Shown: positions 51,961 to 63,126, counted from the stretch's first letter. The stretch is DNA of 64,000 nucleotides from Acidimicrobiia bacterium (GCA_026985095.1 JALSQW010000023.1:124001-188000), one strand, 5' to 3'. Numbers and translations are program-made. The notes: a model not told the origin generated them from the sequence alone.

Positions 51961-53318
51961 CCTTGGGTGGTCGCGGGGGTGATCCCCTGGAGGATCTCGG
52001 TGACGCCGCCGCCGCTGGTCACGACCGAATCGAACCCGGCTTCCTCGAGGTACTTGACGCACAGGTTGGAGCGGTATCCGGAGCCGCAGACGATGTGGAC
52101 CGGTCGGGACGGATCGAGTCCCGCAGGCGGGCCCTGCTCGGCGAGATCGGGTACATACCGCCACACCGACCCGGGGATGTGCCCCTGCTCCCATTCGCCC
52201 GGGGACCGGACGTCGAGGATCTGGAGCGGCTCGTCGTCGCGGAGCTTGGCGATGACGTCCACGTACGATTCGACCGCGTTGGTCACGAGCGGACCGAACT
52301 GGTCGGCCAGGCCGGCGACGTCATAGACGACGCCGATCTCGTGGTCGAAGCCGATCCGCTCGAGCTGGAGGACCACGTCGACGATGTCCTGGCCGGATTC
52401 GGCGACGAGCACGATCGGAGCGTCGAAGGGAGCCAGCCAGCCGGTCCATACCCCGACCTGGTCGGAGTACTCGACGCCGTAGCTGCCCTTGACGTGGCCG
52501 GCCGCGTACGACGTGCGGGGTCGGATGTCGACGAGCGCCACGTCGGTGGGGACGTGGGCCGGGTTGAGTTCGGGGATCTCGGGATCGGGCGCCGGGGTGG
52601 GGCCCATGAGGTTGGCCGGTCCCATGTGCCGGTAGTACCGCGGCCACGGCTGGAGCGGTGCCAGCAACGCCTCGATGAAGGCGTCCTCGTCGTCGATCCG
52701 CAGCAGCGGGTTCGCTTCCTTCTCCCGTCCGATGGTCGACACCGTGATCCCGGCGCCCGAGGCGGTGCAGAACGAGCCCTCGCCGTGGGTGGGATACAGC
52801 CCGACGTGGTCGGGAAGGGCCGCCAGTCGCTTCATCGTGAGGAACTGCAGCTTCGCCAGGCCGCGGGCCCGGTCGACACCCAGCAGGTCGGGGCGGCCGA
52901 AGGAGTCGATGAGGAGGCTGCCGCCGGAGAACAGCGCCACCGGTTCGCCGTCGACGAGCACCAGGTAGCTCAGATGCTCGGGCGTATGTCCGGGAGTGTG
53001 GAGGGGCCGGATCCTCAACGTGCCGGCGGTCAGGTCCTCGTTGTGGAACGCCGGGAGGTAGTCGGTCCACGCGACCGCTCCGGAGGCGGGCACCACGACC
53101 TCGGCTCCCATCCGGTGGGCGAGCTCCCTGCCACCCGAGACGTAGTCGTTGTGCAGGTGGGTCTCGAGGACGAACCGGAGCTCGGCGCCGGTCCGGGCGA
53201 CCGCCTTCTCGAACCGATCGACGTCGCGCTGGGGGTCGACCACGAGGGCGATCCCGTCGTGGTCGAGGACGTAGGTCGAGTCACCGAGCCCGGTCGTCCG
53301 GATCTGTTCGATCTGCAT
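51957..53318 (-). CDS. Metallo-beta-lactamase fold / double rhodanese fusion, persulfide dioxygenase-like
   Basis: A 453-residue protein related to ETHE1/CstB-type sulfur enzymes. The MBL part (residues 1-245) has THLHNDYVSGG, where the last His of HxHxDH is Tyr, plus HTPGHTPEHLS and YPTHGEGSFC. Two rhodanese domains follow: the first (about 260-355) lacks a catalytic Cys (VLVAESGQD); the second (about 360-450) has HIVCGSGYRSN. It should oxidise or transfer sulfane sulfur, accepting persulfide from the SQR encoded 13 bp upstream. Confidence 0.9.
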   Translation of the reverse strand: MQIEQIRTTGLGDSTYVLDHDGIALVVDPQRDVDRFEKAVARTGAELRFVLETHLHNDYVSGGRELAHRMGAEVVVPASGAVAWTDYLPAFHNEDLTAGTLRIRPLHTPGHTPEHLSYLVLVDGEPVALFSGGSLLIDSFGRPDLLGVDRARGLAKLQFLTMKRLAALPDHVGLYPTHGEGSFCTASGAGITVSTIGREKEANPLLRIDDEDAFIEALLAPLQPWPRYYRHMGPANLMGPTPAPDPEIPELNPAHVPTDVALVDIRPRTSYAAGHVKGSYGVEYSDQVGVWTGWLAPFDAPIVLVAESGQDIVDVVLQLERIGFDHEIGVVYDVAGLADQFGPLVTNAVESYVDVIAKLRDDEPLQILDVRSPGEWEQGHIPGSVWRYVPDLAEQGPPAGLDPSRPVHIVCGSGYRSNLCVKYLEEAGFDSVVTSGGGVTEILQGITPATTQG

Positions 53319-53331
53319 CGCGGCCGTCTCC

Positions 53332-54537
<1,206 letters not shown>

Positions 54538-54549
54538 GGTGGGTCTTCC

Positions 54550-54591
54550 TCCCTCTCGCTACTTGTCCGGACATGCGGACAATGAGAGGGA
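54550..54591. promoter_or_regulatory. Nested dyad, probable GntR operator for sulfide oxidation
   Basis: TTGTCCG-GACATG-CGGACAA (54563-54582) is a perfect 7-bp inverted repeat. It sits within an outer pair TCCCTCTC (54550-54557) / GAGAGGGA (54584-54591). It lies 13 bp upstream of the SQR ATG and 52 bp before the GntR GTG, ideal for control of both. Confidence 0.8.
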
Positions 54592-54642
54592 ACGCTATCG
54601 TGTCGGGGGAGGCGCTGTCAACCAGAAGGCGGGGTTCGCGTC

Positions 54643-55407
54643 GTGCCGCAACGGATCACCCTGGATCGGGCGAGCCCGCTGCCCCTGTGGGCACAGGTCG
54701 TCGAGCGGCTCCGGCCGGAGATCGCATCGGGCCGCTACGACGAGACCTTCCCCTCCGAACACGACCTGATGGCGAGGTTCGAGGTGAGTCGGCACACCAT
54801 CCGCGAGGCCCTCCGACGCCTCGAGTCCGAGGGGCTGCTGGTCCGCCGGCGAGGGAAGGGCACCTTCGTCAACCGCCCCGAGTTCCGCCAGGACCTCGGC
54901 ACCCTGTACTCGCTGTTCCGGACGATCGAAGCCCAGGGCGTCGAGCAGCGCAGCCGCGTGCTCGAACTCGACCTGGTCGAGGCTCCGCTGATCGCCGAGC
55001 GACTGGAGCTCCCCGCCGACGAGGTCTTCGTCTACCTGCGTCGCATCAGATACGCCGGGGACGAGCCGCTCGCCCTCGACGCGGCCTGGCTACCTGCCGA
55101 GTGTGCCGATCCGCTGCTCGAGGCCGACTTCGAGCACACCGCGTTGTACGACGAACTCGAACGCCGGTGTGGGATCATGCCGATCGCCGGCTCCGAGACG
55201 ATCGAGCCGGTGGTCGCCAGCACCGAGGAGTGCGCGCTGCTCGGTGTGCCTCCGGGGACCGCGGTCCTCTCCCTCGAGCGGAAGACCCGCACCGCCGATC
55301 GGCCCCTGGAGTGGCGGCGAACGCTCCTCCGAGGCGACCGCTTCCGGTTCGTCGCGGAATGGTCGACCGGCGTCCCACCTCGCCCACAGCTCACCGTCTC
55401 GCGCTGA
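54643..55407 (+). CDS. GntR-family (HutC/UTRA) regulator
   Basis: A 254-residue regulator: winged helix PLPLWAQVVERLRPEIASG ... FPSEHDLMARFEVSRHTIREALRRLE (residues ~10-60), RRRGKGTFVN wing, then a UTRA ligand domain (EVFVYLRRIRYAGDEPLALDAAWLP). GTG 54643. It is divergent from SQR with the palindromic operator between, so it probably represses sulfide-oxidation genes. UTRA ligands are usually small organic molecules, so sulfur sensing would be unusual. Confidence 0.9.
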   Translation: MPQRITLDRASPLPLWAQVVERLRPEIASGRYDETFPSEHDLMARFEVSRHTIREALRRLESEGLLVRRRGKGTFVNRPEFRQDLGTLYSLFRTIEAQGVEQRSRVLELDLVEAPLIAERLELPADEVFVYLRRIRYAGDEPLALDAAWLPAECADPLLEADFEHTALYDELERRCGIMPIAGSETIEPVVASTEECALLGVPPGTAVLSLERKTRTADRPLEWRRTLLRGDRFRFVAEWSTGVPPRPQLTVSR

Positions 55408-55422
55408 GCCGCCGAGGTCGGG

Positions 55423-57579
55423 CTACTCGAATCGCCGCAGCCGCAGCGAGTTCGTCACCACCGACACCGACGAGAACGCCATGGCGCCGGCGGCGATCAT
55501 GGGGTTGAGGAACCCGAGAGCTGCCAGCGGGATCGCCGCGGTGTTGTAGCCGAAGGCCCAGAAGAGGTTCTCCTTGATCGTGGCGAACGTCCGCCGGGCG
55601 AGGCGGAGCGACAGCACCGCCAGCATCGGGTCGCCGCTCATGAGCACGACGTCGCCGGCCTCGATCGCCACGTCCGTTCCCGATCCGACGGCCATGCCGA
55701 GATCGGCCTGGGTGAGGGCGGGAGCGTCGTTGATGCCATCGCCGACGAAACCGACCGACAGGCCCTCGCCTTGGAGGCGCCGGATCTCGTCGGCCTTGTC
55801 GCCGGGGAGGACCTCCGCGATCACTCGGTCGATCCCGATCTGGGCGGCGATCGTCTCGGCCGTCCGGCGGTTGTCCCCGGTGAGCATGACCACCTGGACG
55901 CCCAGCTCGTGGAGGCGGGTGACGGCCTCGGCGGCGGTGTCCCTGACGGTGTCGGCCACGCCGAGCGCACCGCGGACCTCACCATCCCAGCCGGCCAGGA
56001 AGGCCGTGTGCCCTTCCCGCTCGATCCGTTCCATCTCGTCGAGGAACCGGTCGGGCACGTGCAATCCCCGATCGGCCATCAGCTTGGGCTTCCCGACGGT
56101 GACCTCGACGCCGTCGACCTCTCCGACCGCGCCCATCCCACGCAAGGAGGTGAACCCGGCGACCGGCCCGAGCACGACGTCGCGCTCTTCGGCGCCGAGG
56201 GCGACCGCCTTGCCGATGGGATGCTCGGAGGCGGCTTCGATCGACCCGACCAGGTACAGGAACCGTTCCGCCGGCTCGTCGGTGACGACGTCGGTCAGGG
56301 TCATGGCGCCGCGGGTGAGGGTGCCGGTCTTGTCGAAGACCATCACATCGACGCCCTTGGCTCGCTCGAACACCTCGGCGCTCTTGAACAGGACACCCCG
56401 TTCGGCTCCCCGTCCGGAGCCCACCATGATCGCCGTGGGGGTGGCCAGACCCATGGCGCACGGGCAGGCGATGATCATCACCGCCACCGCGTTCCTCAGC
56501 GACTGAGGGAAGTCGCCGCTGATGGCCAGCCAGACGACGAAGGTGACGATCGCGATGCCGATGACGGCGGGCACGAACACCGCGCTGACCCGATCGGCGA
56601 GGCGCTGCACCGGCGCCTTCGACGCCTGGGCTTCCTCGACGAGCCGGACGATCTGCGCGAGGGCCGTGTTCCCGCCGACCTTGGTGACCTCGACCTCGAG
56701 GCGTCCCTGCTGGTTGATGGTGGCGCCGAAGACCTCGTCGCCTGGGCCCTTGTCGACGGGCTTGGACTCGCCGGTGAGCATCGACTCGTCGATGGCGGAG
56801 CTTCCCGACAGGACGACGCCGTCGACGGGGATCTTCTCGCCGGGGAAGACGACGACGACCTCACCGGGGGCCACCTCTGCAGGATCCACCATGACCTCGG
56901 TCCCGTCGCGGACGACCCTCGCCTGCTTCGCGCCGAGCTCGAGCAGCTTCGTGATGGCGTTCGAGGCTCGACCCTTGGCCTTGGCCTCGAAGTAGCGTCC
57001 GAGGAGGATCAGGGTGGTGATGATCGCCGCGGTATCGAAGAACACGGGCGCGTCGGCGAACATCGCCCACACCGAGTACACCCAGGCCGTCACCGTACCC
57101 ATGGTGACGAGCGTGTCCATCGCCGGGCTCTTGGACTTGATCTGTTTCCACGTGGCCTGATGGAACTGGCGGCCGAACCAGAACACGACGATCGTCGTCA
57201 ACACGGCCTGGATGGTCACGTTCCAGAAGCCTTCGGGAAGGAAGAACGCCAGGGCGAAGACGGGGATCGTGAGAACCGAGGCGCCGAGGACGGCCCGCTT
57301 CTGGAGCTCGATCTCCTCTTCGTAGCGGCCGGCGAGATCGCGTTCGTCGCCCTCGGCGAGGGGGGTGATCTCGTAACCGATCTTCTCGATGGCCTCCTTG
57401 AGGTGCTGGATGTCCACGACGTTGGGGTCGACCACCGCCCGCGCCTCCTGGCCGGCGAAGTTGACGACGGCTCCCTCGACGCCTTCCTGCTTGGACAGGA
57501 CGCGTTCGATCCGCAACGCGCACGACGCGCACGTCATCCCTTCGACGTCGAAGGTGATGGTTTCGCTCTTGTCGGTCAT
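55423..57579 (-). CDS. copA: Copper-exporting P1B-type ATPase
   Basis: A 718-residue copper pump. One N-terminal HMA domain has GMTCASC (Cys17, Cys20). The membrane CPC motif is at residues 372-374 ([13 protein letters not shown]), the phosphorylation site DKTGTLT starts at Asp416, and a TGES actuator motif lies around residue 269. C-terminal [16 protein letters not shown] is the hinge. It is the last gene of a csoR-copZ-copA operon controlled by copper. Confidence 0.96.
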   Translation of the reverse strand: MTDKSETITFDVEGMTCASCALRIERVLSKQEGVEGAVVNFAGQEARAVVDPNVVDIQHLKEAIEKIGYEITPLAEGDERDLAGRYEEEIELQKRAVLGASVLTIPVFALAFFLPEGFWNVTIQAVLTTIVVFWFGRQFHQATWKQIKSKSPAMDTLVTMGTVTAWVYSVWAMFADAPVFFDTAAIITTLILLGRYFEAKAKGRASNAITKLLELGAKQARVVRDGTEVMVDPAEVAPGEVVVVFPGEKIPVDGVVLSGSSAIDESMLTGESKPVDKGPGDEVFGATINQQGRLEVEVTKVGGNTALAQIVRLVEEAQASKAPVQRLADRVSAVFVPAVIGIAIVTFVVWLAISGDFPQSLRNAVAVMIIACPCAMGLATPTAIMVGSGRGAERGVLFKSAEVFERAKGVDVMVFDKTGTLTRGAMTLTDVVTDEPAERFLYLVGSIEAASEHPIGKAVALGAEERDVVLGPVAGFTSLRGMGAVGEVDGVEVTVGKPKLMADRGLHVPDRFLDEMERIEREGHTAFLAGWDGEVRGALGVADTVRDTAAEAVTRLHELGVQVVMLTGDNRRTAETIAAQIGIDRVIAEVLPGDKADEIRRLQGEGLSVGFVGDGINDAPALTQADLGMAVGSGTDVAIEAGDVVLMSGDPMLAVLSLRLARRTFATIKENLFWAFGYNTAAIPLAALGFLNPMIAAGAMAFSSVSVVTNSLRLRRFE

Positions 57580-57622
57580 GGCTCCTCGGTTCCCCGGCCG
57601 GCATGGCCGGTCGGTGGTTCGG

Positions 57623-57841
57623 TCAGGTGACGGGGCCGGCGACGTCGTAGCCCTGTTCCTCGATGGCGGCGACGATCTCGTCGAGTGTCGCCTCGGCGCC
57701 GTCGTAGTCCAGCTCGACGGTTCGTTCCTCGATGTGGACCTCGACCTTGTCGACGCCCGGTAGTGGGGCGACGGCGCCTTCGATCGAGGACTTGCAGTGG
57801 CCGCACGAGATGTCGGGTACCGAAAGCGTCTGGGTGGTCAT
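57623..57841 (-). CDS. copZ: Copper chaperone, CopZ-like HMA protein
   Basis: A 72-residue HMA domain protein with [17 protein letters not shown] (Cys-Gly-His-Cys metal pair) and a ferredoxin-like fold. It delivers Cu(I) to CopA. The start overlaps the csoR stop (ATGA at 57838-57841). Confidence 0.93.
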   Translation of the reverse strand: MTTQTLSVPDISCGHCKSSIEGAVAPLPGVDKVEVHIEERTVELDYDGAEATLDEIVAAIEEQGYDVAGPVT

Positions 57842-58131
57842 GCGATGTCTCCTTTCGGGCCGGTGATGCCGGGGGCGTACCGGAGGGTCTCCATGAGCTC
57901 GTCGACGATCTGCTCCGAACGGCCCTCCTCGACGGCACGCAGGACGCATGTTTCCACGTGGTTCTGGAGGAGGATCCGGTTCACCGCCTCCAGGGAACCC
58001 TGCACGGCGGAGACCTGCTTCATGATGTCGGGGCAGTACCGCTCCTCGTCGACCATGCGCATGACCGCATCCAGGTGGCCGCGGATGGTCTTGAGACGGT
58101 TCGTCGCCGACTGCTTGTGATGTTGTTCCAT
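57838..58131 (-). CDS. csoR: Copper-sensing repressor CsoR
   Basis: A 97-residue four-helix repressor. The Cu(I) ligands fit Cys33, His58 and Cys62 (RYCPDIMKQ and QNHVETC), the canonical C-H-C set. Basic helix RLKTIRGHLDAVMRM contacts DNA. Copper binding releases the operator immediately upstream. Confidence 0.95.
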   Translation of the reverse strand: MEQHHKQSATNRLKTIRGHLDAVMRMVDEERYCPDIMKQVSAVQGSLEAVNRILLQNHVETCVLRAVEEGRSEQIVDELMETLRYAPGITGPKGDIA

Positions 58132-58141
58132 CGGGCCAGTA

Positions 58142-58162
58142 TACCCCACCCCCGGTGGGGTA
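58142..58162. promoter_or_regulatory. CsoR operator
   Basis: TACCCCAC-CCCCG-GTGGGGTA is a perfect 8-bp inverted repeat 10 bp upstream of the csoR ATG. It matches the usual GC-box flanked by TA of CsoR operators. Confidence 0.9.
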
Positions 58163-58190
58163 ACGCACCCACGGGTCGAGGCTGCGACGT

Positions 58191-59003
58191 TCAGCTCAGG
58201 AGGAGTCGCTCGATCCGCCGGGCCGCCGCCACCGACCCGACCGCCCCCATGGCGACCAGCACTCCCGCATGGGCCAGCAGGACCGGACGGACGACGCCCA
58301 CGGTCAAACCTCGGATCAGCTCCACCCCGTGGTACAGCGGCGAGAGCTGGGTGAGGACCTGGATGGCCGGGGGATAGATGTCGAGGGGATAGAACGTCGC
58401 CGAGAACAAGAACAACGGCAACGTCACGAGGGTCACCATGTCGAGGTCCTGCCAGCTCCGCATGTACGACGCGGCGGCCATCCCGACCGCCGAGAAGGCG
58501 TAGCCGATGAGGAGCGCCGCGGGGAGGGCGAGCAGTCCCCACCAGGATCGGATCAGCCCCATGGCCACCATGACGACGAGGAACGCCACCGCGTAGATCC
58601 CGCCCCGGACGAGTGACCATCCGATCTCCCCGGCAGCGACGTCGCCGGGTCCCATGGGGGTGGACAGGATCGCGTCGTAGATCTTGCGGTACTTGAGTTT
58701 GAAGAAGATGTTGATCGTCGACTCGAAGATCGCTCCGTTCATGGCCGACGACGCCAGCATCGCCGGAGCCACGAAGGCCTCGTACGGTACGGCGACCCCG
58801 GCGGGTCCGGTCACGTCGCCGGCTAGGCGTCCGATGCCGACGCCGATGGCGAACAGGTAGAACACCGGCTCGAAGAACCCCGACAGGATGACCGGCCAGA
58901 AGGTCTTGGCCACCAACAGGTTCCGCTCCAACAGACGCACCGCCCGTCGCGAGGTGCGGGCAGGGACGGGGACCACGCGGGCGACGAGGGTCCGGCCGGT
59001 CAT
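58191..59003 (-). CDS. ABC-2 exporter permease, second subunit
   Basis: A 270-residue permease with six helices and the NodJ-like segments FWPVILSGFFEPVFYLFAIG and YDAILSTPMGPGDVAAGEI. FLFSATFYPLDIYPPAIQVL is the loop before the last helices. It overlaps the first permease gene by four bases, giving ATPase plus two permeases in one operon. Confidence 0.91.
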   Translation of the reverse strand: MTGRTLVARVVPVPARTSRRAVRLLERNLLVAKTFWPVILSGFFEPVFYLFAIGVGIGRLAGDVTGPAGVAVPYEAFVAPAMLASSAMNGAIFESTINIFFKLKYRKIYDAILSTPMGPGDVAAGEIGWSLVRGGIYAVAFLVVMVAMGLIRSWWGLLALPAALLIGYAFSAVGMAAASYMRSWQDLDMVTLVTLPLFLFSATFYPLDIYPPAIQVLTQLSPLYHGVELIRGLTVGVVRPVLLAHAGVLVAMGAVGSVAAARRIERLLLS

Positions 59004-59779
59004 CGCACGAGCCGGCGCCGGAACGCCACCACGGCGAGGGCGCTCCCGCCGACGATCCAAGCGACGAGGTACAGGACCGACACCGCCGGAGCGACGCGTG
59101 GCGTGATGCCGAGGACGATCCAGCGGTCGAGGGCGACGGCGTGGTAGAGCGGAACGGCGTTGGCCACCGGCTGCAGGAATCCGGGAAGCTGGGAGATGGG
59201 GAAGAACGTGCCGGAGAACAGGAACATGGGGACGATGCCGAACCGGAAGAGGTTGCTGAGTCCCGTGTCGCGCTCGAGGCGTGCCGTGTACGCGGTCACC
59301 GGAGCGACGGTGGCCACGCCGACGAGGAGGGCCGGGCCGACGGCGAGCAGCGCCGGGCCGATGGGCGTGACCTCAAAGGCCGCCATCACGGTCGCGAAGA
59401 CCACCGAGACGAGCAGCACCCGGGCCGCCGACCAGAGGAGATGGCCGTAGACGAGGCTCTCGATCGACACGGGTGTGGCCAGGATCGCCTGATAGGTCTG
59501 TCGCCACTTGAAGCCGGCCATCACCTTCCAGGCTCCCTCCCCGGCGCCGGTCTGCATGGCGGTGGCGGCTAGGAGACCGGGAGCGAGGAACGCCAGGTAG
59601 GAGATGCCCTCGAGGCCGCCGGGTGCGTTGCGGTCGACCAGGGTACCGAGGCCGACGCCCATGGCCAGCAGGTAGAGGATCGGGTTCAGGAACGAGGTGA
59701 CGACGCTCCCTCGCCAGACCCGACGGTAGACCCGGGCCTCACCTTCGAAGACTCGCAGCGGGAGCGGGGTCGACATCAT
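59000..59779 (-). CDS. ABC-2 exporter permease, first subunit
   Basis: A 259-residue permease related to the second one (SVVTSFLNPILYLLAMGVGLG, YQAILATPVSIESLVYGHL, FLFSGTFFPISQLPGFLQPV). The ATG at 59779 overlaps the ATPase stop (ATGA). Two different permeases suggest a heterodimeric channel. Confidence 0.91.
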   Translation of the reverse strand: MMSTPLPLRVFEGEARVYRRVWRGSVVTSFLNPILYLLAMGVGLGTLVDRNAPGGLEGISYLAFLAPGLLAATAMQTGAGEGAWKVMAGFKWRQTYQAILATPVSIESLVYGHLLWSAARVLLVSVVFATVMAAFEVTPIGPALLAVGPALLVGVATVAPVTAYTARLERDTGLSNLFRFGIVPMFLFSGTFFPISQLPGFLQPVANAVPLYHAVALDRWIVLGITPRVAPAVSVLYLVAWIVGGSALAVVAFRRRLVR

Positions 59780-60702
59780 TCCACCAGCCTGCGCCCGGTG
59801 AGGTGCAGGAAGACGTCTTCGAGGGTCGCTCGCCGGACGAGGAAGCTGTCGAGGACGTTCTCCATCGTTTCGACCTTCGCCACGGTGGCATCGGTGTCGC
59901 CGGTGTACAGGAGGACCCGGTCGGGCAGCATCTCGACGCGTTGGGCCATGCCCGCGTACCGCGCCTCGTCTCCGATCGGGACGTCGGGTCGGAAACGGAG
60001 CTCGACGACCTCCGGCGTGGAGTAGCGCTCGATGAGCTGTCGGGGTGAGCCCTCGGCGACGATCCGCCCTCGGTCCATGACCACCAGCCGATCGCAGAGC
60101 TGTTCGGCCTCGTCCATGTAGTGGGTGGTGATGATGAGAGTGACCCCGCGTTGCTTGAGGCGATACAGCCGATCCCACAGGGCGTGGCGAGCCTGGGGAT
60201 CGAGCCCGGTGGTCGGTTCGTCGAGGAGCAGCAGCTCGGGATCGTTGACCAACCCGCGAGCGATCGTGAGGCGTCGCTTCATGCCCCCCGAGAGGGAGTC
60301 CACCGTGGCATCACGCTTGTCGGTGAGCTGCGCGAAATCGAGGAGCTCCTCGATCCGATCCCGGATGACGGAGCGGGGGAGATCGAAGTATCGACCGTAG
60401 ATGTAGAGGTTCTCGGTGACGGTCAGCTCCATGTCCAGGTTGTCCTCTTGAGGGACGACACCGAGGCGGGAGCGGATCGCGGGTCCGTCGCGTCGTGGAT
60501 CCTCGCCGAGGACGGTGAGGGAACCGTCGCTGAGGGGGCTCACTGCGGCGATCATCTTCATCGTCGAGGTCTTCCCGGCACCGTTGGGTCCCAGGAACCC
60601 GAAGGCCTCGCCGGCGGAGATGGTGAAGTCGATCCCGTCGACCGCGACGAAGTCGCCGAACCGTTTCGTGAGTCGGTGGGCCTCCACCAGGGGCGCGGAC
60701 AT
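59776..60702 (-). CDS. ABC exporter ATP-binding protein (NodI-like)
   Basis: A 308-residue ATPase: Walker A GPNGAGKTS near residue 39, Q-loop VVPQEDNLD, signature LSGGMKRRLTIARGL, Walker B LLLLDEPTTGLDP and H-loop TTHYMDEAE. The end ATLEDVFLHLTGRRL is typical. It is the first gene of the exporter operon; a lipid or polysaccharide-type substrate is suggested only by the NodIJ resemblance. Confidence 0.94.
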   Translation of the reverse strand: MSAPLVEAHRLTKRFGDFVAVDGIDFTISAGEAFGFLGPNGAGKTSTMKMIAAVSPLSDGSLTVLGEDPRRDGPAIRSRLGVVPQEDNLDMELTVTENLYIYGRYFDLPRSVIRDRIEELLDFAQLTDKRDATVDSLSGGMKRRLTIARGLVNDPELLLLDEPTTGLDPQARHALWDRLYRLKQRGVTLIITTHYMDEAEQLCDRLVVMDRGRIVAEGSPRQLIERYSTPEVVELRFRPDVPIGDEARYAGMAQRVEMLPDRVLLYTGDTDATVAKVETMENVLDSFLVRRATLEDVFLHLTGRRLVE

Positions 60703-60738
60703 GTCGTGAGCCTAGGTGGTGCCGTGCCGGACAGGAGG

Positions 60739-62721
60739 TCAGTGACGCAGATCGACGAGGGTGCCGGGCCGGGTACCCCTCCGAGAGACCTTGAGTCGAT
60801 GCGGGCCGGCCACGACGACGACCGAGACGTCGGTGAGGGCGCGGACCGCCCGCTGCTGGACCACCACCGGGAGGTCGTGGAGGACGTGGGCGGGGGTGAT
60901 CACGAGGCTCTTGGCCGTGGCGACGTCCAGGACGTGGCGTCCGGGACGGTCGACCACGGTGATCTCCGGTCGGGAGCGGAGGACCTCGGCGAAGAGGTCG
61001 GGGGATTCGGTGACCACCGTCATGGGCAGCTCCTTGGGGAAGCGGGCGCGGAGCCCCACGTCGATGGCGAGCGAGGAGTCGTCGAGGAACCACGGCGTCG
61101 TGGGACTGCCGGGAACGACGATGACCTCGTTCCAGGGCCGGACGATCCGAGCCGCGGCAGAGCGGATCGGCAAGAGCTCGCCGAGGGCGTCGATGTCGGC
61201 TCCGAAGAGGTAGTCGGCGCGACGCGGGCCCTCCCACGAGAGGATGACGAGCGACGCGTCGTGCTCTTCGATCAGATGGAGCGTCCCTTCGACGAACGAC
61301 TCGTCGACCCGAACGAGCCCGTCGCTGTCGAGTCCGAGGGCCGAAGCACGATCGACGGCGTCGTCGACCAGGGCCTGGGCCTGTGGCTTGCTTCCCGGTT
61401 CGGTGACGGCGAAGGGGACCACCAGGCCGTCGTCGGCGCGGGCCAGCTCGCCGGCGAACCGCATCAAGGCGTCGGGATCGGAGGCCTTGGGGCGAACGTC
61501 GACGAGGACCCGCTCGCCCGGGGCGGCCGGCGGCGGGGCCGGCCGCGGGATCCGACGGATGAAGAACCGCGACCCGTACGACGTGATGAAGGCCGTGGCG
61601 ACGATGGCCAACACGGCACCGTTGACGATCTCTTGTTCGAACAAGCCGAGGTTGGAGCCGACCTGCGCGATGGCGAGCGTGGAGGCGGCCTGGCCGAAGC
61701 TCAGGGAGGCCATGAGGCCGATCTCGTCGACCGAGAACCCGGCGACGGCGCCGGTGACCGCGGCCGCCACCACCTTGCCCACCACGACGATCACCGTGAA
61801 GGCGACGGCGATGGCGAGGGTCCGAGCGTCGAAGAGCAAGGCGGGATCGATGGTGAGGCCGATCGAGACCATGAAGGCGGGAACGAAGATCGTGTCGCCG
61901 ACGAATTCGAGGCGTTCCATCAGCAGGCCCTGGGTGGGGACGAGACGGTTCATCCCGAGGCCGGCGAGGAAGGCGCCGATGAGCCCTTCGATCCCGCCGA
62001 GGACGGCGATGGATGCACCGCCGGCCATCCCGGCGAGGGCGAAGACGAAGCGCTGGGCGCGACTGCGGCCGACCCGAACGAAGAACCACGCCGACAACTT
62101 CGGGAGCGCCCACAATGCGTAGCCGACGAGCAAGGCCCCGACGAGCCATACGGGGAGGGTCGGTTGCGGCTCCGAGGCTCGGAGGCCGGAGATGGGTGCG
62201 ACGGCGATGACGGCGCTGGATGTGGCGACGGCGAGGACCGTCAACGACATGAGGTCGAAGGCGACGCCGGCGGAGACGGCGGTCGTGACGGCCTTGTTGT
62301 CCTGGAGCCCGGCGGCGCGCACCGCCGGGTAGGCGACCAGGGTGTTCGACGCCCACATGGCACCGACCAGCGCCGATCCCAGAAGCGACAGGCCGAGGAA
62401 CTCGGTCCCGAGCCAGAGGCTGATGCCGAAGGGAACGACGAAGCCGAGGGCACCGTAGATCACGGCGTTGCGACGGTTCGCCTTGAAGGCACGGATGTTG
62501 AACCCGAGACCGACGAGGAACATCAGGTAGAGGATGCCGATGGCTCCCAGATCGTTGACCAGCCCGTCGGGGTTCAGCCAGGCGAGGACGAAGGGTCCGG
62601 CGAGGATCCCACCGGCGATGAGGCCGATGAGGGTCGGGATCCGGAACCGCTCGGCGACGATGGGCCCGAAGACGACGATGACCAGCAGGACGAGCAGGCT
62701 CCCCTCGACGCTCCCGATCAC
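60739..62721 (-). CDS. CPA2-family cation:proton antiporter with C-terminal stress-type domain
   Basis: A 660-residue protein. About twelve membrane helices (residues 5-390) include ERFRIPTLIGLIAGGILAGP and the ion-path region VSAGVAFDLMSLTVLAV. The last ~260 residues (after RVLVDVRP, about 405) are cytosolic and resemble a pair of universal-stress-type halves rather than a TrkA-N NAD domain. GTG 62721. It probably exchanges Na+ or K+ for protons. Confidence 0.88.
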   Translation of the reverse strand: MIGSVEGSLLVLLVIVVFGPIVAERFRIPTLIGLIAGGILAGPFVLAWLNPDGLVNDLGAIGILYLMFLVGLGFNIRAFKANRRNAVIYGALGFVVPFGISLWLGTEFLGLSLLGSALVGAMWASNTLVAYPAVRAAGLQDNKAVTTAVSAGVAFDLMSLTVLAVATSSAVIAVAPISGLRASEPQPTLPVWLVGALLVGYALWALPKLSAWFFVRVGRSRAQRFVFALAGMAGGASIAVLGGIEGLIGAFLAGLGMNRLVPTQGLLMERLEFVGDTIFVPAFMVSIGLTIDPALLFDARTLAIAVAFTVIVVVGKVVAAAVTGAVAGFSVDEIGLMASLSFGQAASTLAIAQVGSNLGLFEQEIVNGAVLAIVATAFITSYGSRFFIRRIPRPAPPPAAPGERVLVDVRPKASDPDALMRFAGELARADDGLVVPFAVTEPGSKPQAQALVDDAVDRASALGLDSDGLVRVDESFVEGTLHLIEEHDASLVILSWEGPRRADYLFGADIDALGELLPIRSAAARIVRPWNEVIVVPGSPTTPWFLDDSSLAIDVGLRARFPKELPMTVVTESPDLFAEVLRSRPEITVVDRPGRHVLDVATAKSLVITPAHVLHDLPVVVQQRAVRALTDVSVVVVAGPHRLKVSRRGTRPGTLVDLRH

Positions 62722-62773
62722 GTGGTGCTCCCTGCTCGCTGCCGGCCGCCATTGTCGCAGGCAGTCGGGAGCG

Positions 62774-63054
62774 ATGCAGGATGCCGCCGTCGCCGGGATG
62801 GCGCTCGTCGAGGAGGTCGGGACGGCAGCGATCGATGGGCACGTGCTTCGGCTCGCCGCCAGGCTCCGGGAGGCCCCTTGGTGTCGATCCCGTCGTCGGA
62901 CGCCGAGGCGCTCGTCGGAGCGCTCGCGGACGACGGCATCGTGACGTCATCGCGTGACGGCAATCTGCGGGTGTCGCTCCACGGGTACAACGACGATCGG
63001 GACATCGACCGGCTCATGGCAGGGCTCGCGCGCCACCGTCACCTTCTCGCCTGA
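62774..63054 (+). pseudogene. Remnant of a class V aminotransferase gene
   Basis: One frame (62774 to about 62875) encodes MQDAAVAGMALVEEVGTAAI and VLRLAARLREAP, like the helix after the active site of class V enzymes. Around 62870-62880 the match shifts frame and continues as GPLVSIPSSDAEALVGALAD, then IVTSSRDGNLRVSLHGYNDD to the stop at 63054, the family's C-terminal domain. A linker of about 15 residues is missing, and nothing of the first ~250 residues remains. It lies between two leftward genes, consistent with deletion plus frameshift. The intact relative at 48294-49433 has the comparable ending IRVSPHLYNDETDIERF. Confidence 0.7.
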
Positions 63055-63126
63055 GGCGACCTGCCGGCACCGCCGAGTTCTGGTCCTCGGATCGTTCGCG
63101 GTGCCGGCCCGTCGGGCCACAGGCGC

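Noticed and set aside
51957..53318. Glyoxalase II
   Set aside because: The MBL domain is fused to two rhodanese domains and sits next to SQR, which fits sulfur metabolism; the HxHxDH motif is also altered.
60121..63054. A 977-codon plus-strand open frame
   Set aside because: Most is antisense to the ABC ATPase and antiporter genes. Only its last ~60 codons match a real family, and these are listed as the aminotransferase remnant.
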